64,000 nt of DNA, from contig NZ_CP029192.1 of assembly GCF_008642315.1 (NCBI RefSeq), positions 5,270,001-5,334,000 of the forward strand, read 5' to 3'. Shown piece by piece: positions 19,773 through 27,501 of the stretch. Numbering within the stretch: position 1 is the stretch's first letter; each line of letters starts with the position of its first letter. The notes below the pieces were generated by a model that saw only the letters and a program-made list of their open reading frames with translations, was not told where the DNA came from and did not search any database. The stretch comes from Streptomyces venezuelae. Lineage in GTDB: Bacteria > Actinomycetota > Actinomycetes > Streptomycetales > Streptomycetaceae. A program made the translations under genes and the position numbers.

Positions 19773-20768
19773 ATGACGACAGGTCGGCTGGGGCAGCAGT
19801 CAGCGCCGCCGAACGCGGCCTACGCCGGGCAGGTCGTGCACTTCCCGGACCCGGTCCGTGCCGCCCGCCATCCCAGAGGCGTGCGGGTGGACGAGCGCGG
19901 TTACCCGGACTTCTCGGCGTACGCCCGCGCGGCCGCCGAGATCGCCGAGCCCCCCGAGGGCTTCGGAGTCGACGAACTGCGCCTGACGGACTACGTGTCG
20001 GCGAACGCGGCGATGGCGGCGGCGGACCACGACCTGTGGGACACGATCCCCGCGGTGGCGACCCCGCACGGCTGGACCTGGCACCACGTGCCGAACAGCC
20101 GCCGCCTCGAACTCGTCCCCGTCGAGGTGAAGGCGCTGCTGCGGCACCACGGCGGCATCGCGACGACGGCCGTGGACCAGAACAAGAGGGGCACGCGTCC
20201 GCTGCAGGAGACGCGCCCCGCCCACTTCGGCCTGCCGAAGGCCGCGGTCGCGGTGACGGAAGGGCAGGTGCAGAGCGTCGAGGAGGACCTCGGCTACCGG
20301 CTGCCCGGCGCCTACCGCTCGTTCCTGAAGGCCGCGGGCGGCTGCGCGCCGGTCGGCGCCGCGCTCGACGCGGAGCTCGGACTCCTCGTGGACCAGCCGT
20401 TCTTCACGGTGCGGGACGAGGCCGCGGTCAACGACCTGGTGTACGTGAACAAGTGCCTGCGCGACCACCTCACCAAGGACTACCTGGGTGTCGCTTTCGT
20501 GCAGGGCGGCCTGCTCGCCGTGAAGGTGAAGGGCGACCGGATCGGCTCGGTGTGGTTCTGCGCGTACGACGACGCGCGTGACGTCTCGGAGGCGGCCGGG
20601 TGGCCCCCTGCCGAGCGGGTGCGGCAGCTGCTGCTGCCGTGCGGCGACGACTTCGACGCGTTCCTGTCCCGGCTCGCGGGCAATCCGCCGGAGCTGGAGA
20701 CCGTGGCGAACCTGATGGTGGACGGCGGCTTCGCGCACGCCGTCTCCGTGTCCTCGGGTGGGGAGTGA
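19773..20768 (+). CDS. Nuclease-like plus SMI1/KNR4 (SUKH) fusion protein
   Basis: A 331-residue protein in two parts. Residues about 50-150 contain WTWHHVPNSRRLELVPVEVK followed by RHHGG, which resembles the LHH/HNH type of toxin nuclease (WxWHH, then a His-rich GG end), though the family His in the middle block is not obvious. Residues about 159-290 form an SMI1/KNR4-type SUKH domain (VEEDLGYRLPGAYRSFLKAAGG, then FVQGGLLAVKVKGDRIGSVW). ATG at 19773 is preceded by AGGGGG. The large SUKH-4 gene follows 7 bases later. Toxin-like and immunity-like parts thus share one chain; activity is uncertain. Confidence 0.7.
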   Translation: MTTGRLGQQSAPPNAAYAGQVVHFPDPVRAARHPRGVRVDERGYPDFSAYARAAAEIAEPPEGFGVDELRLTDYVSANAAMAAADHDLWDTIPAVATPHGWTWHHVPNSRRLELVPVEVKALLRHHGGIATTAVDQNKRGTRPLQETRPAHFGLPKAAVAVTEGQVQSVEEDLGYRLPGAYRSFLKAAGGCAPVGAALDAELGLLVDQPFFTVRDEAAVNDLVYVNKCLRDHLTKDYLGVAFVQGGLLAVKVKGDRIGSVWFCAYDDARDVSEAAGWPPAERVRQLLLPCGDDFDAFLSRLAGNPPELETVANLMVDGGFAHAVSVSSGGE

Positions 20769-20775
20769 CGTAACG

Positions 20776-23700
20776 ATGGTGACCTTCGCACAGGCGCAGG
20801 AGCGCGCCGAGGAATGGATCAACGGCGACGTGCCGGGCTACCAGCACCGTGAGGTGCGGGTGCGGGAGTTCGACCTCGGGTTCGTGGTGTGGGCCGAGGA
20901 CCGGGAGAACGGTCCGGTGTCCGACGGTGGCGGGCAGCGGCTCGTCATCGCGCGGGACAGCGGCGAGGCGACGCTCTGGCCGAGCCTCGCGGTCGGTGAG
21001 GTGATCCGCCGGTACGAGGAGGAGTACGGCCTGCCGGACACGGCGCCGCAGGACGCGGTGCCTGCCCCGCCCGAGCGGGTCGACCTCAACCAGACGTCGT
21101 TCCTGCTGACTCCTCCGGAGTGGCTCCAGGAGGCGGCGGACAAGCTGGGCATCCCGGACCGGCGCGCGGAGGCGCGGGGTTCGGGGGGCGAGGAGTCGGC
21201 GGGGTCCTCGGGCTCTGCGGGGTCCTCGGGGGCCGCGGGCTCCGCAGCTCCCGAGCCGCCTGCTTCCTCGGGCCCGCCTGCCGCGCCTGAGGCTCCGGCC
21301 GCGCCTGCTGAGCCTTTCGCGCCCGCCGGACCCGCGGCTCCGGACCCTCTCGCCGCGCCTGCGGCGCCCGAGGCTCCGGCGGCGCCGTTCGCGCCGGCCG
21401 CGGCCGAGGCCGCGTCCGCCGCTCCCGGTGGCGGTACGCCGTGGCCCGCGGCCGGGGGTTCGGCCGAGGACTCCGTGCCGGAGCGGATGCCGGAGCCCGT
21501 CGCCGGGTCCGACGACAGCCTGCCCGCGACGTCGGCGGGCGTGCCGGCCGACGCGACCCCGTGGGCCGGCACCGACACCAACGCCGATGCGGGCGAGGAC
21601 CATTCGGTGCCGCTGCCCGCCACGGTGTTCGCGCCGCCGCTCACCGGCCTCGACGACGACGAGACGCCGCCGCCGGCCACCACGCCAGAGGCCAAGACGG
21701 CGCTGATGCACGGGGGCAGCGGGCTGCCGGCGACGGCGATCGCGCCCGCGCTGGACGACCCGGCACCGGGCGGCCCCGCCTCTCCGGCCGCCCCCGCGGG
21801 GCCGCCGCCGAACGCGCCGCAGCCTCCGGCCGGTGCACCGGCGCCTCTCCCGCCGCCGCCCGGCGCTCAGGGCACCTCCGCCCCGCAGCCGCCGCCGGCC
21901 GGTCCGTCGACGCCTCTTCCCCCGCCGTCCGGCGCTCCGAGTGCCTCGGCCCCGCAGCCGCCGAACTCGCCGCAGCCCCCCGCCGGTTCGCCGACGCCTC
22001 CGCCGTCCGGCGCTCCGAGCGCTGCGGACGCCTCCGCGTACGGATATCCGCAGCCGCCCGCCGCACCGGCGGCCGGGGACATCGCGGACGCCGCCACGCA
22101 CAAGGCGGGCCCGAGCACGCCGCCGCCCTCCGGGCCCGGCGCCCCCGGCACGCCCGCCGGTGGCTACGTACCGACGCAGCTCGTCTCCTCACTGGGCCCG
22201 GACGGACCGAAGCCGCCCGCGGCCCCCGGCGCCCCGACGCCGCCCGGTCCGCCCGGTGCTCCGGGTACGCCTCCGGGTGGTGTGCATCACGCGGCGACGA
22301 TGCTGGCCGACCCGAGCATGGGTGGCGGCTTGAAGCCGCCGGGTGCACCCGGCGCGCCAGGGGCTCCCGGCGCTCCGGGCACGCCCCCCGGCGCGCCCCA
22401 GCCGCCCGGCCCGCCCGGCGCACCCCAGCCGCCCGGCCCGCCCGGCGCACCCCAGCCGCCCGGTCCGCCCGGTGCTCCGGGTACGCCTCCCGGTGGTGTG
22501 CATCACGCGGCGACGATGCTGGCCGACCCGAGCATGGGCGGCGGCCTGAAGCCGCCCGGCGCCCAGGGCGCACCCCAGCCCCCCGGTCCGCCCGGCGCTC
22601 CCGGCGCCCCCCAGCCTCCGGGCCCGCCCGGTGCCCCCGGCGCCCCCGGCACGCCCCCGCCCCCCGGCGGTGGCGGTGTCCACCACGCCGCGACCATGCT
22701 GGCCGGACCCGCGGTCGGCGGACCCGGCGCGCCCGGGATGCCGCCGCCGCCCGCACCGGGCCAGCACGCACCCGGACCCGGCGTACCTCCCGGCATGCCC
22801 GGTGCCCCCGGCGGTCAGCCGTACGGCTATCCGCAGCCGCCCACCGGTCAGCCCACCGTCGGCCCCGGCTACCAGGCCGTGCTGCGCTACCGCGCCGCCG
22901 ACGGGTCCGAGCAGCAGCTCATCCGGCGCTCGGCGCCCGGTACGCCGCACCCGGAGTGGCAGATCCTGCACGAGCTGCGCGGCATGAACGTGCCGCCGCA
23001 GCAGGTGCTTGAGCTCCACACCGAGCTGGAGTCCTGCGAGCTGCCCGGCGCGTACTGCGCGCGGATGATCAGGGAGACCTGGCCGCAGGCGCGGATCACG
23101 TCGATCGCCCCGTACGGCAGGGACCACGCGTCCCGTCAGCAGGGCATGCAGCAGCTCCTCGCCCACCAGGGGGAGCTGCACCAGGTCGCGGACGGTCCCG
23201 CGAGGCCCGCGCCGGTGCGTGCCCCGTTGCAGCAGATGCCGCCCGCGCCGCCGATCCCGCCGGAGGGCGTCGCACAGGAGCTGGCCGCGGCCTTCGGACC
23301 CGGCATCTTCCGGTTCGACCAGCGGGCCGTCTCGCGGCAGGGCGTGCCGGACATCGTGGCGCACACCCTCGTCGTGGCGGGCCTGCCCGTCGACTTCGGG
23401 CCGTTCTTCTGGGCGCAGGCCCAGCCGGGCCGCCCCGTGCCGACGCTGGCCGAGCTGGCGCAGGAGCGGGGGGTGCAGCCCGCGTCGGACGCCGGGTCGT
23501 ACCTGGTGATGGGCAGCGACTTCGGGCGTGCGCTGTGCGTGCAGTACGGCACGGCGAACATCGTGGCGGTGCCGGTGGAGGCCGGTCCCGGCGGCGCCCC
23601 CGTGCCGCCGCAGTTCGTGAACACGGGGCTGCCCGAGTTCGCGCGCTGCATGGCGCTGCTGGGCCGGATGTGGCGGCTGCGGTTCGGGCTCAACCAGGAG

Positions 23701-23823
23701 CAGGCCGGCCGCTGGACCGTCGACTTCCAGAACCAGCTGGCCGCGCTCGACCCGGCGGCGCTCGCGTCGCCGGAGAGCTGGTGGTCCGTGCTTCTCGAGC
23801 AGATGTGGGACGGGCTGCTGTAG
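20776..23823 (+). CDS. Deaminase-like and SUKH-4-like multidomain protein with collagen-like linker
   Basis: A 1015-residue cytoplasmic protein without signal peptide. Residues 1-80 (RAEEWINGDVPGYQ to SLAVGEVIRRYEEEYG) look like an Imm35/YrhB-type domain. Residues about 130-697 are a Pro/Ala/Gly linker with many PGPPGAP-type triplets and three copies of GVHHAATMLA. Residues about 698-785 hold a deaminase-like block: HPEWQILHELRG, then LHTELESCELPGAYCARMI. Residues about 829-1013 (PEGVAQELAAAFGPGIFRFD to the end) match SUKH-4 immunity proteins. It appears co-transcribed with the preceding SMI1/KNR4 gene. ATG at 20776 is taken because the alternative GTG at 20758 lies inside that gene. Confidence 0.75.
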   Translation: MVTFAQAQERAEEWINGDVPGYQHREVRVREFDLGFVVWAEDRENGPVSDGGGQRLVIARDSGEATLWPSLAVGEVIRRYEEEYGLPDTAPQDAVPAPPERVDLNQTSFLLTPPEWLQEAADKLGIPDRRAEARGSGGEESAGSSGSAGSSGAAGSAAPEPPASSGPPAAPEAPAAPAEPFAPAGPAAPDPLAAPAAPEAPAAPFAPAAAEAASAAPGGGTPWPAAGGSAEDSVPERMPEPVAGSDDSLPATSAGVPADATPWAGTDTNADAGEDHSVPLPATVFAPPLTGLDDDETPPPATTPEAKTALMHGGSGLPATAIAPALDDPAPGGPASPAAPAGPPPNAPQPPAGAPAPLPPPPGAQGTSAPQPPPAGPSTPLPPPSGAPSASAPQPPNSPQPPAGSPTPPPSGAPSAADASAYGYPQPPAAPAAGDIADAATHKAGPSTPPPSGPGAPGTPAGGYVPTQLVSSLGPDGPKPPAAPGAPTPPGPPGAPGTPPGGVHHAATMLADPSMGGGLKPPGAPGAPGAPGAPGTPPGAPQPPGPPGAPQPPGPPGAPQPPGPPGAPGTPPGGVHHAATMLADPSMGGGLKPPGAQGAPQPPGPPGAPGAPQPPGPPGAPGAPGTPPPPGGGGVHHAATMLAGPAVGGPGAPGMPPPPAPGQHAPGPGVPPGMPGAPGGQPYGYPQPPTGQPTVGPGYQAVLRYRAADGSEQQLIRRSAPGTPHPEWQILHELRGMNVPPQQVLELHTELESCELPGAYCARMIRETWPQARITSIAPYGRDHASRQQGMQQLLAHQGELHQVADGPARPAPVRAPLQQMPPAPPIPPEGVAQELAAAFGPGIFRFDQRAVSRQGVPDIVAHTLVVAGLPVDFGPFFWAQAQPGRPVPTLAELAQERGVQPASDAGSYLVMGSDFGRALCVQYGTANIVAVPVEAGPGGAPVPPQFVNTGLPEFARCMALLGRMWRLRFGLNQEQAGRWTVDFQNQLAALDPAALASPESWWSVLLEQMWDGLL

Positions 23824-23844
23824 CGCGCGGCGCGCACGTGACGA

Positions 23845-23892
23845 CGAGGCGCCCGCCCCACCCCGTGCCCGGGGGTCGGGGCGGGCGCCTCG
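23845..23892 (+). terminator. Terminator after the SUKH-4 gene
   Basis: A perfect 15-base stem (23845-23859 with 23878-23892; arms CGAGGCGCC and GGCGCCTCG at the outer ends) and an 18-base loop, 21 bases past the stop. There is no T run, as is common in Streptomyces. Confidence 0.8.
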
Positions 23893-24004
23893 CCCATTCG
23901 GGGCGCGAGCGGCGGGAATGTCGCCCCGATTCCGACTTCCGGCGCCAATTGACGCATCCTTGACCGGGTGGAGTGGGCGGAGTGTCGCGTTATGAGCGCT
24001 TCCG

Positions 24005-24018
24005 CTTGATCCATCAAG
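24005..24018. promoter_or_regulatory. CTTGAT-CC-ATCAAG dyad before the coiled-coil gene
   Basis: A perfect 6-base inverted repeat with a 2-base spacer, 54 bases upstream of the ATG at 24072. The half-site resembles the TCTTGA arm of the TamR-type operator at 6354 but with wider spacing of TTGA/TCAA. A regulator cannot be named. Confidence 0.4.
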
Positions 24019-24071
24019 ATGTGCGCCAATCGCGCTGTACGCGTGCGGTACGTCGGAGAGGGGATCCAAGG

Positions 24072-24974
24072 ATGAGCAGCAGCGGTGCATCGTCGTCGCC
24101 CTACGGCTTCGTCACCGTGCGGGGGCGCGGCTACCGTCCCGAGCAGGTCGAGGCGTACGCCGCCGGCCTCTCCCAGGACCGGGACGGGGCGTGGGAGCGC
24201 GCGGCCCGGCTCACCGTCCTCGCCAAGGACATGGAGGTGGAGGCGGAGCACCTGCGGGACGTGGTGTCGCGGCTCGCGCCCCAGACGTACGAGACGCTCG
24301 GCGAGCGGGCCCGCCAGATCCTGGCCCTCGCCGAGGCGGAGGCCGCCGCGGTACGGGAGAGCGCGGCGGCCGAGGCGCAGGCGGTGACGGAGGACGCGGA
24401 GGCGGGGGCGCGGGAGCTGCGGGAGTCCGCGCGCGCCCACGCCGAGCGGGTCGGCGCCGACGCGGAGGACCGGGCCGGGCGCCGGCTCCAGGCGGACCGG
24501 GCCACGGCCGACGAGATCAGGATCTCCGCCCGGCAGGACGTGAAGGCGTGGCGGGGCGAGGCGCTCGCGGCGCTGCGCGAGATGCGGCAGCGGTGCGAGG
24601 GGCTGCTCGCCGAGCAGGAGAAGGAGCAGGGCGAGCGGTGGGAGGCGGCCGAGCGCGAGGCCGCGGAGCGCGAGGCGGCGTCGGACGCGCACTACGCGGA
24701 GCGGGTGGCAGCGGCGGAGACGCGGCTCTCCGAGGCCGAGCGGGCCTTCGCGGAGGCGGAGGAGTCGGCGCGGCACGGACAGGAGGACGCGGAGGCGCGG
24801 GGCGCGGAGATCGTCGCGGAGGCGGTCCTCTGCGAGGAGCGGGTGACCCGCGAGACGGAACGGATCCTGCGCGAACACGGTGAGCGCTGGGACGAGGTAC
24901 GGGCCCACATGGATCACGTACGCAGCAGCCTGGCGACGTTGACGGGCCGGGCGCCGGCGGAGGAGACGCCGTAA
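24072..24974 (+). CDS. DivIVA-like coiled-coil protein (often labelled cellulose-binding)
   Basis: A 300-residue protein. Residues 8-30 (YGFVTVRGRGYRPEQVEAYA) resemble the N-terminal membrane-targeting segment of DivIVA-type proteins. From about residue 45 to 290 it is nearly continuous Ala/Glu/Arg coiled coil with many AEAEA and REAAEREAA runs. Streptomyces databases tend to call such proteins cellulose-binding, but nothing here looks like a carbohydrate-binding module; a cytoskeletal or polar-growth role like Scy/FilP is more plausible. ATG at 24072 follows AGAGGGG. It follows the SUKH-4 gene terminator, so it is probably its own unit. Confidence 0.72.
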   Translation: MSSSGASSSPYGFVTVRGRGYRPEQVEAYAAGLSQDRDGAWERAARLTVLAKDMEVEAEHLRDVVSRLAPQTYETLGERARQILALAEAEAAAVRESAAAEAQAVTEDAEAGARELRESARAHAERVGADAEDRAGRRLQADRATADEIRISARQDVKAWRGEALAALREMRQRCEGLLAEQEKEQGERWEAAEREAAEREAASDAHYAERVAAAETRLSEAERAFAEAEESARHGQEDAEARGAEIVAEAVLCEERVTRETERILREHGERWDEVRAHMDHVRSSLATLTGRAPAEETP

Positions 24975-25004
24975 GTCTCCTCCGCGGCTGCGCTTCGTCT
25001 GCGG

Positions 25005-25041
25005 GCCCGCTGTGGCTGGTCGCGCAGTTCCCCGCGCCCCT
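25005..25041. repeat. Dispersed Streptomyces intergenic element
   Basis: The stretch ending CGCGCAGTTCCCCGCGCCCCT is nearly identical to one at 51349-51395, including the preceding TCGTCTGC and GTGGC words. Elements with this core are scattered between genes in many Streptomyces genomes. Here it fills most of the 121 bases between two convergent genes. Confidence 0.75.
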
Positions 25042-25095
25042 TGGCGGTCCACCTCGCCGCACGACGGAAGGTGCCGCCCAGGGGCGCGGGGTCCT

Positions 25096-25431
25096 CTAGT
25101 CCTCCAGTCGGGGCAGGACCCCCTCGGGCCCGCCCTCGTCCACGATCGCGCGGAACGCCGTCGTCATCGCGGCGACCCCGCCCGTCGGGACCACGACCAG
25201 GTCCGGGCACTGGAAGAACGCGCCGCCCGCGGCCTCGCCCGTCCGCTTCCAGCGGTCCATGACGGCGGCGATCTCGCGGAGCGTCATGAAGGTGGCGCTC
25301 CACCGCGTGCCGTCGGGCAGCCGGAGTTCGGCGTCGGCGTTCTCGACGTCCTCGGCGCGGTCGTCCGCCCCCAGCAGGAACAGGGCGGTGAACCGGTCGT
25401 CCTCGACCAGCAGGTGCGGGTCACTTTCCAT
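25096..25431 (-). CDS. Putative immunity protein of the overlapping toxin
   Basis: A 111-residue, acidic, soluble protein with no membrane segment. I do not recognise its family. It starts (ATG at 25431) inside the last codons of the polymorphic toxin gene, an 11-base overlap, and nothing else follows on that strand. Small acidic proteins encoded right after a toxin tip are normally the cognate immunity proteins, so that role is inferred from position alone. Sequence features: RFTALFLLGADDRAEDVENA near the N-terminus and CPDLVVVPTGGVAAMTTAF near the C-terminus. Confidence 0.65.
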   Translation of the reverse strand: MESDPHLLVEDDRFTALFLLGADDRAEDVENADAELRLPDGTRWSATFMTLREIAAVMDRWKRTGEAAGGAFFQCPDLVVVPTGGVAAMTTAFRAIVDEGGPEGVLPRLED

Positions 25432-27355
25432 AGAGCTGCTTCAGCCTCGCAATCACCTTGGACTCGTTGCCCTTGTCGGACTTGCCGACGATCTCGATGC
25501 CGCCCTCCACGTTCCGGAAGAACAGGCGTCCGCCGTTCCGGCCGCGGGCGTACGTGACGTCGGTGCCCGCCAGCGCCTTGCTGCCGAGCCCGGGGTTCAT
25601 GTTTCCACGGGAGAGCTGCTCGAAGAGGCCGTCGAGGTCGCGCTGCACGGCCTGGTTCTTGCCCGCCTGCTGCGCGGCCTTCGACAGCTGGGCGTCCTTG
25701 CCGACGGCCGACGTGATGATCTTGCACGGGGCGGCGTTGTGCACGAGGACCGGGGTGTCGCCCACGAGCACGTAGTACGTGTGCGCGCCGGCCACGGTGA
25801 GGTTGCGGACCTCCTGGTCCGGTGCGGTCCAGGAGGTGACCGCGGCGATCCTGGCGGGTGCGCCCGCGTCGGTCCGCAGCGTCGTCCCGGCCGCGAGGTC
25901 GGCCGCGTTGGTCCACTGGTCGTCGCCGGTCCAGAACGGGTGCAGGTCGGTCGCGGTGACCGAGGCCGTGCGGTCCCCGTGGTCGCCGTCGACGTCCACG
26001 TCGACCTTGACGAGGTTCTTCTCGCCGTCGCCGACGATGAGGTCCGTGACGGGCCGACCCTGGGTCGTGCCGGTGCCCGGCTCGGTGGCCAGGACCTGGT
26101 CGCCCTCGCGCACCTGCTCGATGGGGACGGCGGACCCGTCGGCCATGAGCACGCGGGTGCCGGGCAGGAAGCTGTTGCTCGCGCACGTGGCGGCGGCCGT
26201 CCCGCCCTTGCGGGCCTTGCGGACGTCGTCGGCGGTCAGGGCCTTGGCGCCCACCTTGGCGCCGACCTTGAGCCAGCGCAGGACGGCGAGGGAGCCTGCC
26301 GCCCGCTCCGCCCCGCTGAGCTCCTTGCCGGTGGCCAGGTCCTTGCCGGTGAGCGCCTCGACGATGCCCTTGCCGTCGCCGATGCCCGGCACCAGGTCGA
26401 GGAAGAGGGACATGCGGCGCTGCTGCGTGGCCTCGTCGAGGCCGGAGGAGCCCGATCCCCAGGAGTCTCCGACGTGGGAGAAGTCGAAGTCGATGTCGGG
26501 GAGTTCGCTGAGCCGCTCGGCGCCCTTCTTGATGCCGGGGACGTTCTTGTTCGCGGTCTTCATGCCGCGGTTGGCCTGGGCGATGCCGTCGTTCATCTCC
26601 TTCATGCCCTTGTTGGCCTTGGAGATCCCCTTGTTGGCCTTGGCGAGGCCCTTGTTGACCTCGTCCACGCCCTCGTTCATCGTCTTGAGGCCGCGGTTCA
26701 TCTGGGCGAAGCCCTTGTTCATCTGGTCGAACGCCGCGTTGAGCTCCCTGAGCTCCTTGCCCCAGTCGGGCAGGTCCTTGTCCTTGATGGGCTCGACCTT
26801 GCGCGACGGCGGGTAGCCGTAGTCGCCGACGACGACGGTGAGGATGCTGAGGGCGTAGAGCGAGTCGCTCGCCGTGCCCATCATCTCGTCGGCCTTGGCG
26901 ACGTTCTTCGCGAGGTTCGCCAGGTGGGGCCCCGCGGCCTTGGCGGTCTTGACCGCCTGGGTCAGGATCTTCTCCTGTTCCTTCGGGTCGGACGTCGAGG
27001 AGGGGTCCTTGAGCTCGGCGAGCTTCAGCTTGCCCAGCGCCTCCAGCTCCGTGTCGAGCGTCTTGAAGCGGGCCCCGTGGTCCTTCATGATCGACTGCGT
27101 TCCGTAGAGGAACAGAGCCGTGCCGGCGCCCGCGATCAGCGCCTTGCGGCCGAACTCTTTCAGGCAGCCCGCCTTCTCGACGAGTCCGAGGTCGTCGCAG
27201 TGCGCGTAGTGGGAGACGCGTTCGGCGATCTCCAGGAGGCTCGCGGGCTTCTTCTCGGCGGCGGCCGCCGGGCTGCCCGCCGCGACGGCCGACGTGAAGG
27301 AGAGGGAGAGGGCTGCCACCGTCGTGACGAGCCTGGTGGTGGTTCTGTGGTGCAT
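25421..27355 (-). CDS. Secreted polymorphic toxin with Hint domain
   Basis: A 644-residue protein in clear modules: signal peptide (1-33, ending AAAA); an all-helical region with a membrane-like segment near 71-86; about eight heptads of the form [MAV]NxGhxx at 212-270; a pre-toxin TG-like block (FLDLVPGIGDGKGIVEALTG to about 357); a Hint self-cleaving domain from Cys391 (CASNSFLPGTRVLMADG) through TATDLHPF to VLVHN540; and a 104-residue tip (541-644) with ARGRNGGRLFFRNVEGGIEI, which looks like a RelE/BECR-type nuclease. The Hint would release the tip. The immunity gene overlaps its 3' end. Target is unknown. Confidence 0.82.
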   Translation of the reverse strand: MHHRTTTRLVTTVAALSLSFTSAVAAGSPAAAAEKKPASLLEIAERVSHYAHCDDLGLVEKAGCLKEFGRKALIAGAGTALFLYGTQSIMKDHGARFKTLDTELEALGKLKLAELKDPSSTSDPKEQEKILTQAVKTAKAAGPHLANLAKNVAKADEMMGTASDSLYALSILTVVVGDYGYPPSRKVEPIKDKDLPDWGKELRELNAAFDQMNKGFAQMNRGLKTMNEGVDEVNKGLAKANKGISKANKGMKEMNDGIAQANRGMKTANKNVPGIKKGAERLSELPDIDFDFSHVGDSWGSGSSGLDEATQQRRMSLFLDLVPGIGDGKGIVEALTGKDLATGKELSGAERAAGSLAVLRWLKVGAKVGAKALTADDVRKARKGGTAAATCASNSFLPGTRVLMADGSAVPIEQVREGDQVLATEPGTGTTQGRPVTDLIVGDGEKNLVKVDVDVDGDHGDRTASVTATDLHPFWTGDDQWTNAADLAAGTTLRTDAGAPARIAAVTSWTAPDQEVRNLTVAGAHTYYVLVGDTPVLVHNAAPCKIITSAVGKDAQLSKAAQQAGKNQAVQRDLDGLFEQLSRGNMNPGLGSKALAGTDVTYARGRNGGRLFFRNVEGGIEIVGKSDKGNESKVIARLKQLYGK

Positions 27356-27412
27356 GCGTTCCTAGGTCATGGGGGCACTACGCCCATGACGATGTGACCC
27401 CCCGTAGCTGCA

Positions 27413-27459
27413 TTTCTGACGGGTACCCGCCAGAAATAGTTACCAGCGAGTACGGTAAC
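27413..27459. promoter_or_regulatory. Two dyads upstream of the toxin gene
   Basis: At 27413-27436 the arms TTTCTG and CAGAAA flank the palindrome CGGGTACCCG, giving a 24-base dyad with one mismatched pair. Next to it, GTTACC (27439-27444) and GGTAAC (27454-27459) form a second inverted repeat around AGCGAGTAC. Both lie 58-105 bases upstream of the toxin start, where a promoter is expected. The first could instead be a hairpin ending the symporter transcript. Confidence 0.45.
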
Positions 27460-27501
27460 ACCGCGATATCCCGGAATGTCTGACTTTCAATCATCAAATG
27501 C

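Noticed and set aside
22189..24090. Collagen-like and Arg-rich frames opposite the deaminase/SUKH-4 gene
   Set aside because: They only reflect the repetitive Pro/Gly linker read backwards; there are no start signals or domains.
24072..24974. Cellulose-binding function for the coiled-coil protein
   Set aside because: There is no carbohydrate-binding module or signal peptide; the label seems inherited from old annotations.
25736..26185. Possible intein in the toxin gene
   Set aside because: The Hint block sits between a pre-toxin region and a toxin tip and lacks a homing endonuclease or a host protein split; a polymorphic-toxin Hint explains it better.
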